From positions 167,717,741-167,781,740 of the forward strand of contig CM041465.1 in assembly GCA_023213395.1 (NCBI GenBank): a stretch of DNA of 64,000 nt. The letters are read 5' to 3'. Below the pieces are notes generated by a model. That model had not been told where the DNA came from. It saw nothing but the letters and a program-made list of their open reading frames with translations, and ran no database searches. Every line of letters begins with the position of its first letter. Position 1 is the first letter of the stretch. A program made the position numbers and the translations under genes. Of the stretch, positions 39,195 to 49,265 are shown in pieces. This DNA is from Cycas panzhihuaensis (taxonomy: Eukaryota; Cycadophyta).

Positions 39195-39280
39195 CACGAC
39201 AAAGATCATGGTGCCGCGATCTTTATCGTGGGGCCCCGATAAATCCAGGACAGCTAAACTTTGCGATGGCGAAGTTTAGC
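39195..39280. other. Two adjacent hairpins in the gypsy 3' region
   Basis: The first has 13-base arms, CACGACAAAGATC and GATCTTTATCGTG (39195-39230, one mismatch). The second has 9-base arms, GCTAAACTT and AAGTTTAGC (39253-39280). Both have 10-base loops containing ATGG. Confidence 0.8.
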
Positions 39281-39450
39281 AGTGCAAGCAGTCTGTGAAA
39301 AAAGAAGATGGGAGGCCATGAGGCCCCAAATCTCAAGCAGAAAGAGCTGACAGATAGCCAAGAAGATAAAAGACTGACACAAACTTGATTTTGACTATTT
39401 TATAATGTTGACATGCTGTTATCGCAGTGGATAACTATGAGAACATAGGT

Positions 39451-41302
39451 ATGGCGATGCTTAGTTATATAGAGATGATGTCCAGGGAGGACAAGGGGAT
39501 TCTACGGAGGTGCAGCCTGTTCAAGGCCTTGAAGACACCCCGGTTTACATCAAATCAGAGGTTATAAGTTGATATTGTATCTCACTAGGATAGGCGGAGG
39601 CATGTTTCCCATCTACCCCAAGTGGGGGATATGACAGTGACGATGAGGGATATTTGACAAATTTTGGGAGTACCGACGACTGGGAGGTCGGTGACACTGG
39701 GAGCGCTGCCTAGCAATGAGGTAGCACATCGGGAGGTAGCATTCTTCTGAGGATGAGGCGGATGGGAGAGGAGAGGAGTTCCTCTCTAGACTATGGTGAT
39801 GTCCAGGATTCCTCGGGTGAGGAAACTTATTACGCTGTGCATGCATTACATTGCAGGTTTCCCGAAGCGAATTATAGGGACATCCCTGAGGGATGGATGG
39901 ATGCAATACGCCACTATGAGGTGGGCGAGAGGATGGACTAGGCCACCCTGATAGCGGCGAACCTTGTCGCGCAGCTTGACGCTATCAGGACGATAGGCAG
40001 AGGAGGGTTATCATACAGCACGTTACTACGGTCTTTGGTTTTATCACTTGAGTAGTGGCACCAGCAGGGGACCACACCCATTGCGAGTGGCTCGATGGTC
40101 CCACGGATGGCGAACTAGGCGGGGGACAAAGGATCAGGCCCATGTCAGGCGCTCAGTGGAGGTGACATCACTGGACCTCCTCACCATGATGGATTATGTG
40201 GCAGATCCGTATAGGATGGTGAGGTGGGACAGTGACGACGAGGCAGGCGGAGTAGGGGCACTCCCGGGTGATGATGATGATGATGACGATGGAGGAGACG
40301 GGGCCGACCCATCATGACCTGCAGGAGAGGCAGGTCCATCAGGGACGGCAGGAGGAGCTGTGGGACCATCCGGGACTACCAGAGGAGAGGCAGGCCCATC
40401 AGGGGTTGCAGAGGAGAGTAGGGGGCCAGTGATGAGGGCCCACAGGCTACGGATCGTGAGGAGATTCGGAGAGGCGATAGCTGAGCCAGTCCTGGTGAGG
40501 AGAGAGGCCTAGGCAGAGGTGGTACCCAAGGAGGAGGTACCAGCAGCTCGTGGGGAGCTAGGAGGAGAGGTTACCGCACGAGCAGAGGAGTCGGTGGCCA
40601 CACCAGGTGAGACCTAACCATTTCCTCAGTCGTTTGATAGCTAGATAGATAGTTTGATTTGGTTTTACTTTGGCATACAGTTGGATATATACTGACATGT
40701 GGTATGTTGGATTTGTAAGTACCGCAGAGATCAGGCGGTTGGTAAAGACTATGGTGAGGGAGATGTTCCCTCAGGTGTATGCAGAGGGGTAACCGCCTAT
40801 CCAGGTAGAGGATGCACCTAGATCGGCAGGTGCAAACATGGCAGCATTCGCCCCGTTGGTGAGGGCGAGAGACATCTAGGCTGTAGAGTCCTAAGAGCAC
40901 ATGGCATTCAGGGGATAGATACAACGGGAGTTGGATGAGGCCAGAGGCGAGCGAGATGCACTGTGGAGTCACGCACAGGCTCTAGAAGCTTAAGGCGAAG
41001 TAGGTGGAGACACAAGGAGTATGGTCCGAATAGGAGTATTGGAGGAGCGTCTCCGAGGAGTGGAGAGTGAGAGAGATCATATCCAGGCCAGATATGATCA
41101 GTTGGTAGACCAGGTGGCGTTGAGGTCGAGCAGGAGTAGGACATACACCCACATGGCAGCGACGACCCCGAGATGGCCACGTGATGGGGGGAGCAAGGCA
41201 GGGAGCTCGCGGAGGCCCAGGAGGGGCCTCGGAGGGATGTGGTCCCCAAGAGAGGGATCACACAGGCCAGGAGATGGTACCCCAGGAGCGGGGCAGCAGT
41301 AG
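39451..41302 (+). pseudogene. Antisense ORF with plant mobile domain (PMD) signature, decayed
   Basis: This plus-strand frame is antisense to the gypsy genes. From the ATG at 39451 one frame reads MAMLSYIEMMSREDKG, LRRCSLFKALKTPRF, then after stops VSHLPQVGDMTVTMRDI and QILGVPTTGRSVTLG. These match the PMD pattern (HLP..EMTVTL.D...LLGLP..G). After a frame change at about 39750 come SSSLDYGDVQDSSGEETYY and IPEGWMDAIRHYE. The frame at 40048-40317 ends in an acidic run, and a charged coiled-coil-like tail (QRELDEARGERDALW at about 40920; GVLEERLRGVESERDHI from 41033) reaches 41302. PMD occurs in plant MAIN-type proteins and in some transposons; antisense ORFs near this site are known in Tat/Ogre elements. 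Stops such as TAG for TGG or CAG fit C-to-T or G-to-A decay. Confidence 0.72.
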
Positions 41303-41941
41303 GATATTACTCATAGAGCGGGGCAGCAATAGGATAGTACTCATATATTTGATTTTGGCAGGGGAAAGCACGGGCCTCTAGGGGGTCATATATATAGAGT
41401 CATATGATTATACCCCGCCCTGCAAGGGCATCGACTTCCCATATGTATGATGTGATATACGATTTTAGTGTATATATATACGGGGTAATTGGTACCCCAT
41501 TTTGATATGTGGTGATGTGTATATCATGTGTGGCAGGTGACATGTATGTTTTGTTATGTATGTTATAGATGCTTTGTTATATGATGCACGTATTTCCTTC
41601 CATGCATGGCTATATATCTAATAAGCGTATACACGATCACCGTGAGTAAAGGTGATAGGCACATGTGGGGTTAGAAATAGAGCGACACACATGTCCATGG
41701 AGGAGCATAGCAGGATATGCGAAGGAAACACCAAGCGAGAGAGAGAGAAGTAATGATACTTCCCGGAGCGTCATCCTAACTCGGGGATGCCCAAATAGGA
41801 AGACAAAAGTCCTAAAAAAGATATGGGAATACGGGTTCCATGGGAGGAACCAAAAAGAAATGGGAGAGGCCATCTTAAATTGCCATTCCACCCGTGACTG
41901 GGAGGAATGGGAACAACTTAAGATGGTAGTTTAGGCTCATT

Positions 41942-43102
41942 TCAGAGCGTGGCGAAGGGATCACCAGAGGATGATGCGTAAAAATTCTTAAGGAATTTCC
42001 TGTTGACGGCCTTCTCAAATTCTAGGCCTTCCAAGGTGGTGATCCTATAGGCATCGTTGTCGAGGCTCTCGAGAACGACAAAAGGATCGACCCATTTAGG
42101 CCCAAATTTGGTTAGACGATCGTAGAGGTATTCCAACTTGAGGACGTGGTCCCCAGGGCACAAAGGGCGAGCACGAAGATACTTGTCGTGAGTCCTTTGC
42201 AGGCGGGCTTTCGAAGTGAGATTCGCTTGATATGCCATTAAGCGCCTCTCATCTAGGGCCTCGAGATCTAGGAGACGAGCCTGGCGGATAGACTCCTCAT
42301 CGATAAGACCTCTAAGGGAGACCTGTAGAGAGGGGATCTCCACTTCTAGTGGGAGTACTGCCTCGGTTCCGTAGACTAAAGAGAATGGAGTCATTCCAGT
42401 AGTCATACAGATAGAAGTGCGATAGGCCCACAGAGCGGAAGGGAGTTGGAGGTGCCAATCTCTTTGAGATTGCACAACAGTTTTCTTTAAAATGTTAACG
42501 AGGGTTTTGTTGAATGATTCAACTTGTCTGTTTGCTTGGGGGTAATAAGGAGATGAAGTCTTATGCAAAATCTTGAATTTCTCGCAAAGCTTGTCCATCT
42601 CCTTATTATAAAAAGGGGTTCCATTGTCCGTGATTAAGACATCTAGAATCCCGAAATGGCAAACGATGTGCTGGTAGAGGAAGGTGGCTATCGTCTTGCC
42701 AGGTGTAGTGGACAGGGGGATTGCCTCTGCCCATTTGGTAAAATATTCAGTAGTGGTCAAGATGTACTTATGCTGTGTAGAAGAAGGTGGTGATATAGCA
42801 CCAATGAGGTCTAAACCCCATTGAGAAAAGGGCCATGGAGATATGATAGGGTGCAAGGCCTCGGAAGGCACATGAGAGATATTAGCGTGCTCTTAGCATC
42901 ATCGACATCTCAGGGCATAGGCGTGGGCATCCTTAAAAATGGACGGCCAGTAATAACCCATGCGGAGGATCCTTTGAGCCATGGATTGGCCCCCAAAGTG
43001 GCCCCCACAAATGCCATGATGGCATTCACGAAGTATTTGGTCCGCTTCATCGGAAGCAAAGCAGCGAAGCAGGATCCCATCAAAGGACCTCTTGTACAAC
43101 AC
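41942..43102 (-). pseudogene. Gypsy integrase
   Basis: The N-terminal zinc-binding part (HHGICGGHFGGQSMAQRIL, GYYWPSIFKDAHAYALRC) is followed by stops TGA and TAA in the CxxC segment. Then comes an intact 309-codon frame from 42871. The DDE core shows WGLDLIGAI, LITDNGTPF and NRQVESFNKTL, with both aspartates and the glutamate kept. The C-terminal part holds FGPKWVDPFVVLE. The two stops are explicable as CGA to TGA and CAA to TAA. It follows RNase H in the same frame. Confidence 0.92.
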
Positions 43103-43195
43103 TTCGTCTATGAGGAAGTATTGTCTAGCAGTAGCACAGATGCACGATCTAACTTTGTTGCTAGCTTCAGGGCAGTATTCCTATTGAGTCAAATA

Positions 43196-43951
43196 TTACA
43201 CAATGTCGTCATACCACTCGCTATCGGCGAGCAAATGAGGAGAAGTGCTTTGGACGGTCAAAATAGACTCGTCAGGGAGAGAGTCATCAACACGAATGCT
43301 GCTCGTGTTGGGAATGACAGCATCGGCTAACTGCTCTGCCACTATCATTCCCTTTTTCGACTTCCTATTAATGACTTGCAAGTCGAATTCTTGAAGCAGG
43401 ACGGCCCAATGACCTGCCCTACTTATCAAGTCTAGACGAGTAAGCAAATAACGCAAGGGATCAGATTGGACGATCACCTTGGTAGTATTACTGAGTAGGT
43501 AATGTCTAAACTTCTTGGTCACGTGGACTAAGGAGAGGCATTCCTTTTCGGTGGGAGGATAATTAAGTTCAATAGCCACGATGGTGCAGCTAATAAAATA
43601 GATTGCTCTCTCGGTTCCCGAGTCGTCCTCCTGTGCGAGCATTGTGCCCAAGGATTCATCGGTAGCTGAGGTGTACAAGATGAAGGGCCTATCGAAACGA
43701 GGAGGTGCTAACATAGGAGCAGAAGTGAGAGCTTCCTTGAGTCCTGCAAAGGCTTGTTGGGTCTTATCAGACCAAACAAACGGGGCTCCTTTCTTCAATA
43801 GGTTGGTAAGGGGTTTGGCATTTATGGCGAAGTTTGCCAAAAAATGCCTAAGAAAACCAAGCCTACCTAGAAACGACTTAATCTGTCATTGGGTTCTAGG
43901 AGGTGGCATGTCAAGGATTACCTTGACTTTATCTGGATCGATTTAGATTCC
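43196..43951 (-). pseudogene. Gypsy RNase H (first, Ty3 type), catalytically degenerate
   Basis: It continues the RT frame through three stops (43943, about 43934 and about 43880), then reads KSFLGRLGFLRHFL and WSDKTQQAFAGLKEAL. In ILYTSATDESLG the usual TDAS aspartate is serine, so the first metal ligand is missing. TEKECLSLV and QSDPLRYLL are kept. A degenerate first RNase H is expected when a second one (37811-38236) has taken over; that link is inference. Confidence 0.88.
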
Positions 43952-45019
43952 CTACTTTGATACAAGGAAACCCAAGAGTTTACCTAAAGTAATAACCAAC
44001 ACGCATTTAAGCAGGTTTAGACTGACATGGTACTTATAACATCGTGTGAAGATGGCCTGCAAGTCGGAGGGATGATGGGTTCTAGTATGTGAGAGACCCA
44101 TCATGTCATCCATGAAGACCTCCAATGTGTTGTTGATGAGGTCATGAAAAATGAAATGCATGGCTCTCTGATAAGTAGCACCTGCATTTTTTAGACCAAA
44201 AGGCATTGCCTTGTAGGCAAAGGTACCCCATGGTGTAGTGAAGACCGTCTTATGGCAGTATTTAGGAGATATCTGGATTTGATTATAGCCAGAAAATCTA
44301 TCCATTAAGGACATGACTTCGAATCCAGCAGTTCGATCGATTATTTGATCGATAAAGGGGAGTAGGAAGTTGTCTTTGGGACAGACATTGTTAATGTCAT
44401 AAAAATCAATGCATATCCGAATAGTTCCATTTTTCTTGGCAACGGGAACAATGTTCGATACCCACTTAGGGTAATCGATGGAAGAGATAAGTCCTACATC
44501 CAAGAGTTTTTCAACCTCCATCTTGACGGCGACTGAAAGTTTAGGATGGAGAGGATGCTGCTTCTGGCGCACAGGGTGAGCACCATGAATAGTTATGAGG
44601 TTGTGGGTGATGATGGAGGGGTCAATTCCCTTCATGTTAGAGTAGTCCCATGCGAACACATCCTGGAATTCTTGGAATAGAAGGGAATATTCCCTTACTT
44701 CATCAGGAGTACATTCCGCCCCTATCTTAATGACCTTACCCAAGGCGAGGACTATGTCCTAAGTTGCCCCCATATACATAGCATTCCCCTCCTTGAAATG
44801 GAGGGGGACAAGATCAACAGGAAGAGATGGAACGAAGGATGGGATTGAGTCGGCTAATGTAGACCCAATCACTAGGATCTTCTGGTGCCCAAGTTTATAG
44901 TGACCAGAAGGCAAGTCAGGTATGGAGCCTACTAAGTACTCCAGCAAGGCCTTGTCATCCTCAAAGTAGTCCACCCCATGGATGACTTGACTTTGAATGG
45001 ACGAGGTGCGAGATGGCAT
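43952..45019 (-). pseudogene. Gypsy reverse transcriptase
   Basis: One frame with a single stop (about 44757) reads MPSRTSSIQSQVIHGVDYF then FQDVFAWDYSNMKGID, WVSNIVPVAKKNGTIRICID, SLMDRFSGYNQIQI (catalytic D), YKAMPFGLKNAGATYQRAM and EVFMDDMM. In the last motif the usual YxDD is FMDD, with both aspartates present. The frame is shifted relative to gag-protease but the same as RNase H and integrase. Confidence 0.92.
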
Positions 45020-45162
45020 GAAAGCAATAGGACCAGGGTGACCTGTAGGTTGCCCAACATCCCTAAGGGACTCTCAAGGAGAGATCCCTCGTAAGAGGCA
45101 GGAGGGAAACTCTCGATGTTATCACTTCCGAAAGGTGAAGGAAAGGGAGAACCAGGAATCTG

Positions 45163-46092
45163 CTAGTCAACACTAGAAACAGTGTATGACACGAGAGAGT
45201 GATCGGGCTCTATGACAAAAGGGATCCTAGGTTGAGACCTAGAACGAGAAGAATGCCCCCCACTAGCGCCAAGGAAAGAAACCGGGTGAGGAAGATCCTC
45301 ATCCTCGCTATGGGACCCGTCGTCGTCAAACATGGTGAGGTATCCATAGCTTCCCACGCCGATGGAGGCAAAACGGGTTAGACCCGAAGAAGAAGATGCG
45401 GGATCTTCTTCATGGCTAGAAGAATCATGAATACCGATGGAACAGGCTGAGGCATGGTTAGAAGGGCCTTTACTTCCCTTCATATGGCCATGGCTTGCTT
45501 GAGTATATGGTCTAGTTTGTTTCGCTCGCGGTCGCTTGTGGGAGACAACTCTCATTTGTCCATTATGGACAAACTTAAGTTGCCCCTAATGGGTGGAACA
45601 CATGGCTCCCATTTGGTCAAGCCATAGTCGACCCAGGAGGAGGTTGTAATCAATATCCACATCAAGGACAACGATGTCGGCAAGGACAATTTTATCCTCG
45701 AGGGTGAAAGGTATCGAGACAGATCCTAGGGGAGTCTTCTCGCTACCATCGTAGCCTTGACATCGCCATGGAATGGGTTCTAAGGCAGAAATGCCAAGCT
45801 CTTGCATGACACGCAAGGGTATAATATTCACGGAAGAATCGTTGTCCACGACGGTCCTTCGCAATGTATAATCGAGTGTGTCTATGGTAATCGTGGAAGG
45901 GAAGTTCCATTCGCCTTCCCTTTCACTGGATGGGGAAAGATCTCTAGGATCAAAGGAGATGACGGGTTCACAACTTTGGGTTGTGCTCAAAGTGTGAACA
46001 GGCGCGTCATTCAATCCTAAAGCTTCCAGGAGGAGCGTTCGTTGCTCGAGGTAGCTTCTCAAGACATCCATGATGGACATCCCGGCAGCCAC
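45163..46092 (-). pseudogene. Gypsy protease and a serine-rich linker
   Basis: The frame 46092-45586 has the retropepsin fold pattern: RRTVVDNDSSVNIIPLRVM, then VLDVDIDYNLLLGRLWL (flap and ILG-like strand). The active-site triplet, normally D-T/G-G-S, reads DND, so its glycine is aspartate, and activity is doubtful. After one stop the same frame continues to 45163 as a low-complexity acidic and serine-rich stretch (HEEDPASSSSGL, FDDDGSHSEDEDL). Confidence 0.8.
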
Positions 46093-46589
46093 GGTATGAA
46101 GCTCTTCAACTACAGAAAAGGGTTTACCCTTCCCTGTGGGTTAGGTAAGGGCTCTTCTAAAGTCAAAGTGACCGGGGTAGACAGGAATGTTCTTGGGAAG
46201 TGAAGGTATTTTCGGAGGAACGACTTCCAGAGGAGGATCAAGATGTGATGTAGATGTAGAGGTGTCAACTGCCTATTTCGCAGCTTGAGACCTAGTTAAG
46301 GCAGAAAGGGGAGTGGTCTCAAGCATCTGGATTACCTTCTTTCCCTTGTTACGAGATCACGAAGGTGCAGGAGCATGGTGGTCAGGGGAATGCGAAGAGG
46401 ATGATGAACCTCGTGCACCCTTCCCTCTACCGTGCGAAGGGTGAGAATTGGGGGATCTATCCCAGTTCTGGTTGTTTCTTTGTTAAGCTTTGTGATCATG
46501 CTCCCCATGTTTGGGGAACGGATCCTTATGAACAGGTTGATCGAGATTGGGCCTCGATGCCCATCGGGGAGACGAATCACGCGGTGGGG

Positions 46590-48249
46590 GATCACGAGGG
46601 TGTTGCACCCGACAACGCAAGTCATCATGAAAGTATTCCCCATGGACGGAGCACCACTTTTTCTCAAGGGGAGGATCAGCTTTCCTCGCTTAAGAAGGTT
46701 GGGTACTACCCCCTTTGGGGGGAACAACATAAGAGGCTTGTTGAATTTGTTTGTTGGAGGTCGGTAATGAAGGGGTTTGGAGTTTAAGCTCCTTCATCGT
46801 ACGCTTGAATGAGCGTATGGCGGAAGTAAGGGGGTCTAAAGTCCTCTTAGTCGAATGAGAAGTAGACCTGGCAGGTTGCGAAGGTTTAGTTTCCTTAGCT
46901 AGGGGAGGTGCCTCATGACGTTGTGAGGGCTTAAGAGGCCTCTTGAGTCCGGCTTGGATCTTAATAGCCTCTAACGCTAAGCATTTCATGATCACAGAGT
47001 TGCATGTGGTTGCCCCCATTTTGAGGACTTCCACATGTACTTCAGGGTGAAGTGCATTAACGAAAAGATCTCTCTTCAACTCCTCGGGCAATGTGGCCTT
47101 AATGGAGTGAAGGAGGTCATGGAATTATCTCACAAAGTCATGATTCATTTCATCGTGTCCTTGTTTGAGCGAAAGGAGAGATTTCATTCCGCTCTCGAAT
47201 GGATGGGCTACATCAAAGTAGTTGATGAATTCGTCCACCAATTCCTAGAATGAGAAAATAGAGTGGGCAGGGAGGCGATAGAACCATTTAAGGGCATCGC
47301 CTTGCAAAGATCGTGGAAATAGTTTCATTAGGATATGGTCGTAAGCCCAGTAGTCTATACATGCCATAGAAAAACTACGCACGTATTCAGTTGGGTCTTG
47401 CGACGAAGTTCCATCAAATTTGGGAACTTTAGGAGGGTGAGGCGGCAAATTAGTCCTTAATGCCTCAATGGATAGCAGCGTCGACCTATAATCCATAAAG
47501 GGGCGTGCTCTTACATGGGCCATAAGATCAACGAACGGTAATGAGCAAGGAATGGATGGGGGTGGTAAACCCATCCCTCCTTGGGGAAACACCCCTTGTT
47601 GGAAGGGGGCTTGAGGATAAACGCCTTAGAAGGGAGTTAGATTCCCTTGCGAAGGTGTAGTGAAAGAAGTCGCATTGGATGGTAGAAATGGAGGGTGCGG
47701 GACCAGATTTTGCTCATATAGGCCACCTGTAGGTGGTGCAACCCCATATGGGTGTAATGGGTCCACCCCATAGGCTGGAAGATGGTTTCCCTTACCTTGC
47801 CCCCAAGGTTGAGATGCATAACCTAGGGGTAAGTAAAGGGTAGGACCACTGGATGGGCTTTGAACATATGTAGGAGCGGGTCCCACATAGTTGGTAATAG
47901 TAGTACTAGTAGGACCTCTAGGCCTACTAGGGAATGCATGTGCCATGTTCGAGGGTGGTACGTTCGCTTGACTTGGAAAAGGCATGCTAACCCCAAGTTG
48001 GGGAAAGGACACACTACGAACAAGTCCTGAAGAATTAGGACCACGACTAGGATTAAAGGGTGCGATACTTGTCCCCAAAGTAGGTGTAGACACGGAGTGG
48101 GATGAGTGCACAGGAATAGAAGGATTACCCATCGTAGGAGGTACAGGTGCGAATGAAGAAGGCATCCTACCGCACAAGGCTTCTTCAAACCACCTGGGAC
48201 ATGGTTGAAGGTGAGTTGCTTGAAAGTACTTACTGATAGCTTCAATCAC
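46590..48249 (-). pseudogene. Gypsy gag
   Basis: One reading frame (same phase at 48249, 47592 and 47091) is broken by three stops, TAA, TAG and TAA, each readable as CAA or CAG changed by C to T. A proline/serine-rich N-terminus (SSFAPVPPTMGNPS) leads to the capsid-type part (PKVPKFDGTSSQDPTEYVRSF, LFPRSLQGDALKWFYRLP, FESGMKSLLSLKQG). A CxxHx4Hx4C knuckle, CSVHGEYFHDDLRC, lies at 46653-46612. The frame can be followed upstream of the ATG through more stops to about 48580, so the original start may be earlier. Confidence 0.88.
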
Positions 48250-48780
48250 GTCAGTGGGAGGGGTATCATCGTAACCATACGAGGTCGATGGGACCTCAAA
48301 CGACGGAGACCCCTCAGGGCGCTCCTCATAAGAATCACCAATCAGATGGTGAATCTCATAAAGAGACGAGCCTTCTGCTACATGAACAGAAGGATGAATG
48401 TCGGGGGGGTGAAGTTAGTCACCCAGGTAATAAATGGGATCGTCACCCTCTTGGGTGGATCCTGGAATGGACGTGGGAAACTCTTTGAGTTCCTAAGACC
48501 AAGGTATGGTAGGCCCAATCAGAATGGTAGCCTTCCATTGTCGAACCGAAATCCGACGACGGAAGGGAACGATACGATGGGTCTTTTAACAACGGCAGCA
48601 GACCTCGCAAATGACGCGGGAAATGTCGCATGCAACACCTTTGCAAAAGTTGTTAGAAGAGAGCAAAGGGTATGAAACAGACACATTGGGGGCTGCCCAA
48701 CTGAAAAGTAAGTCAAGAGGATCGCCTAAAATCAAGAACACCAACAGGAAGAGAAACGAAACTAGTTCCCTTACTAGCAG

Positions 48781-48799
48781 TCCCTAGTATGGTCGCTAG
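48781..48799 (-). other. Gypsy primer binding site (tRNA not assigned)
   Basis: The minus strand reads TAGCGACCATACTAGGGA after the 5' LTR with a one-base spacer. It resembles the TGGCGAC...CTGGGGA type of plant gypsy PBS with G-to-A changes. I do not assign a tRNA. Confidence 0.5.
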
Positions 48800-48954
48800 T
48801 GAAATGCTTCCCGCAGGGTGGTTTCCTACGTTTAGCAAGATATCGGTATATAAAACCGAGTCAGGTTATGAGTTGGATTGATCGGTAAGGAATCACTAGG
48901 CAGGGCGTCCGTGCGCCAGAGCACGGATTCGAGACCTGCAAATGGTGCTTGATT
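48800..48954 (-). repeat. Gypsy 5' LTR, left piece
   Basis: It begins TGAAATGCTTCCCGCAGGG and matches 34841-34995. It is cut at GTGCTTGATT, where C1 starts; TGATT (48950-48954) is the target duplication. Confidence 0.93.
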
Positions 48955-49252
48955 TGAAAAGGGTTAATGACATAAGGTCATTACATTAGTTGATTATTTC
49001 GAAAAAGGGTCTTAAGTGAACTTTAAATTAGATCACTTAAGTGAAATGCACTTTCATGTGCATTATGTGTAATTTCATTTCACCTAACCCAAATGCTCCC
49101 TCTCTCAATATAAAAGTAAAGCTCAATGGAGGAGATTCATTCTTTACCTCCCCATTTTGTGAGAGCTACTTTCTTTCTCTCAAGTCTCTCTTGCTCCCAT
49201 GTTTGCCTTTGTGTTTAGTGCATGGAGATGAAGGATAGATCCACTCTTTTCA
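48955..49252 (+). repeat. C1 5' LTR (298 bp)
   Basis: It runs from TGAAAAGGGTTAATG to CCACTCTTTTCA. A promoter-like CTCAATATAAAAGTAAAG lies at about 49104-49121. It is identical to the 3' LTR except for one extra A. Confidence 0.95.
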
Positions 49253-49254
49253 TG

Positions 49255-49265
49255 TGGTATCGAGC
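49255..49265 (+). other. C1 primer binding site
   Basis: TGGTATCGAGC lies two bases after the 5' LTR. It matches the initiator methionine tRNA type site with one base missing. Confidence 0.75.

Noticed and set aside
40571-41261. Minus-strand frames of 133 and 117 codons
   Set aside because: They lie opposite the antisense PMD frame and have no gag, pol or env resemblance; Cys/Leu/Pro-rich shadows of it.
46332-46730. 132-codon minus-strand frame overlapping the gag end, and plus-strand frames at 46365-46787
   Set aside because: The gag phase here encodes the zinc knuckle CSVHGEYFHDDLRC; these frames are shadows of it.
49041-49238. 65-codon frame, identical again at 56238-56435
   Set aside because: It is the same LTR sequence in two copies of C1; identity reflects recent transposition, not a conserved protein.
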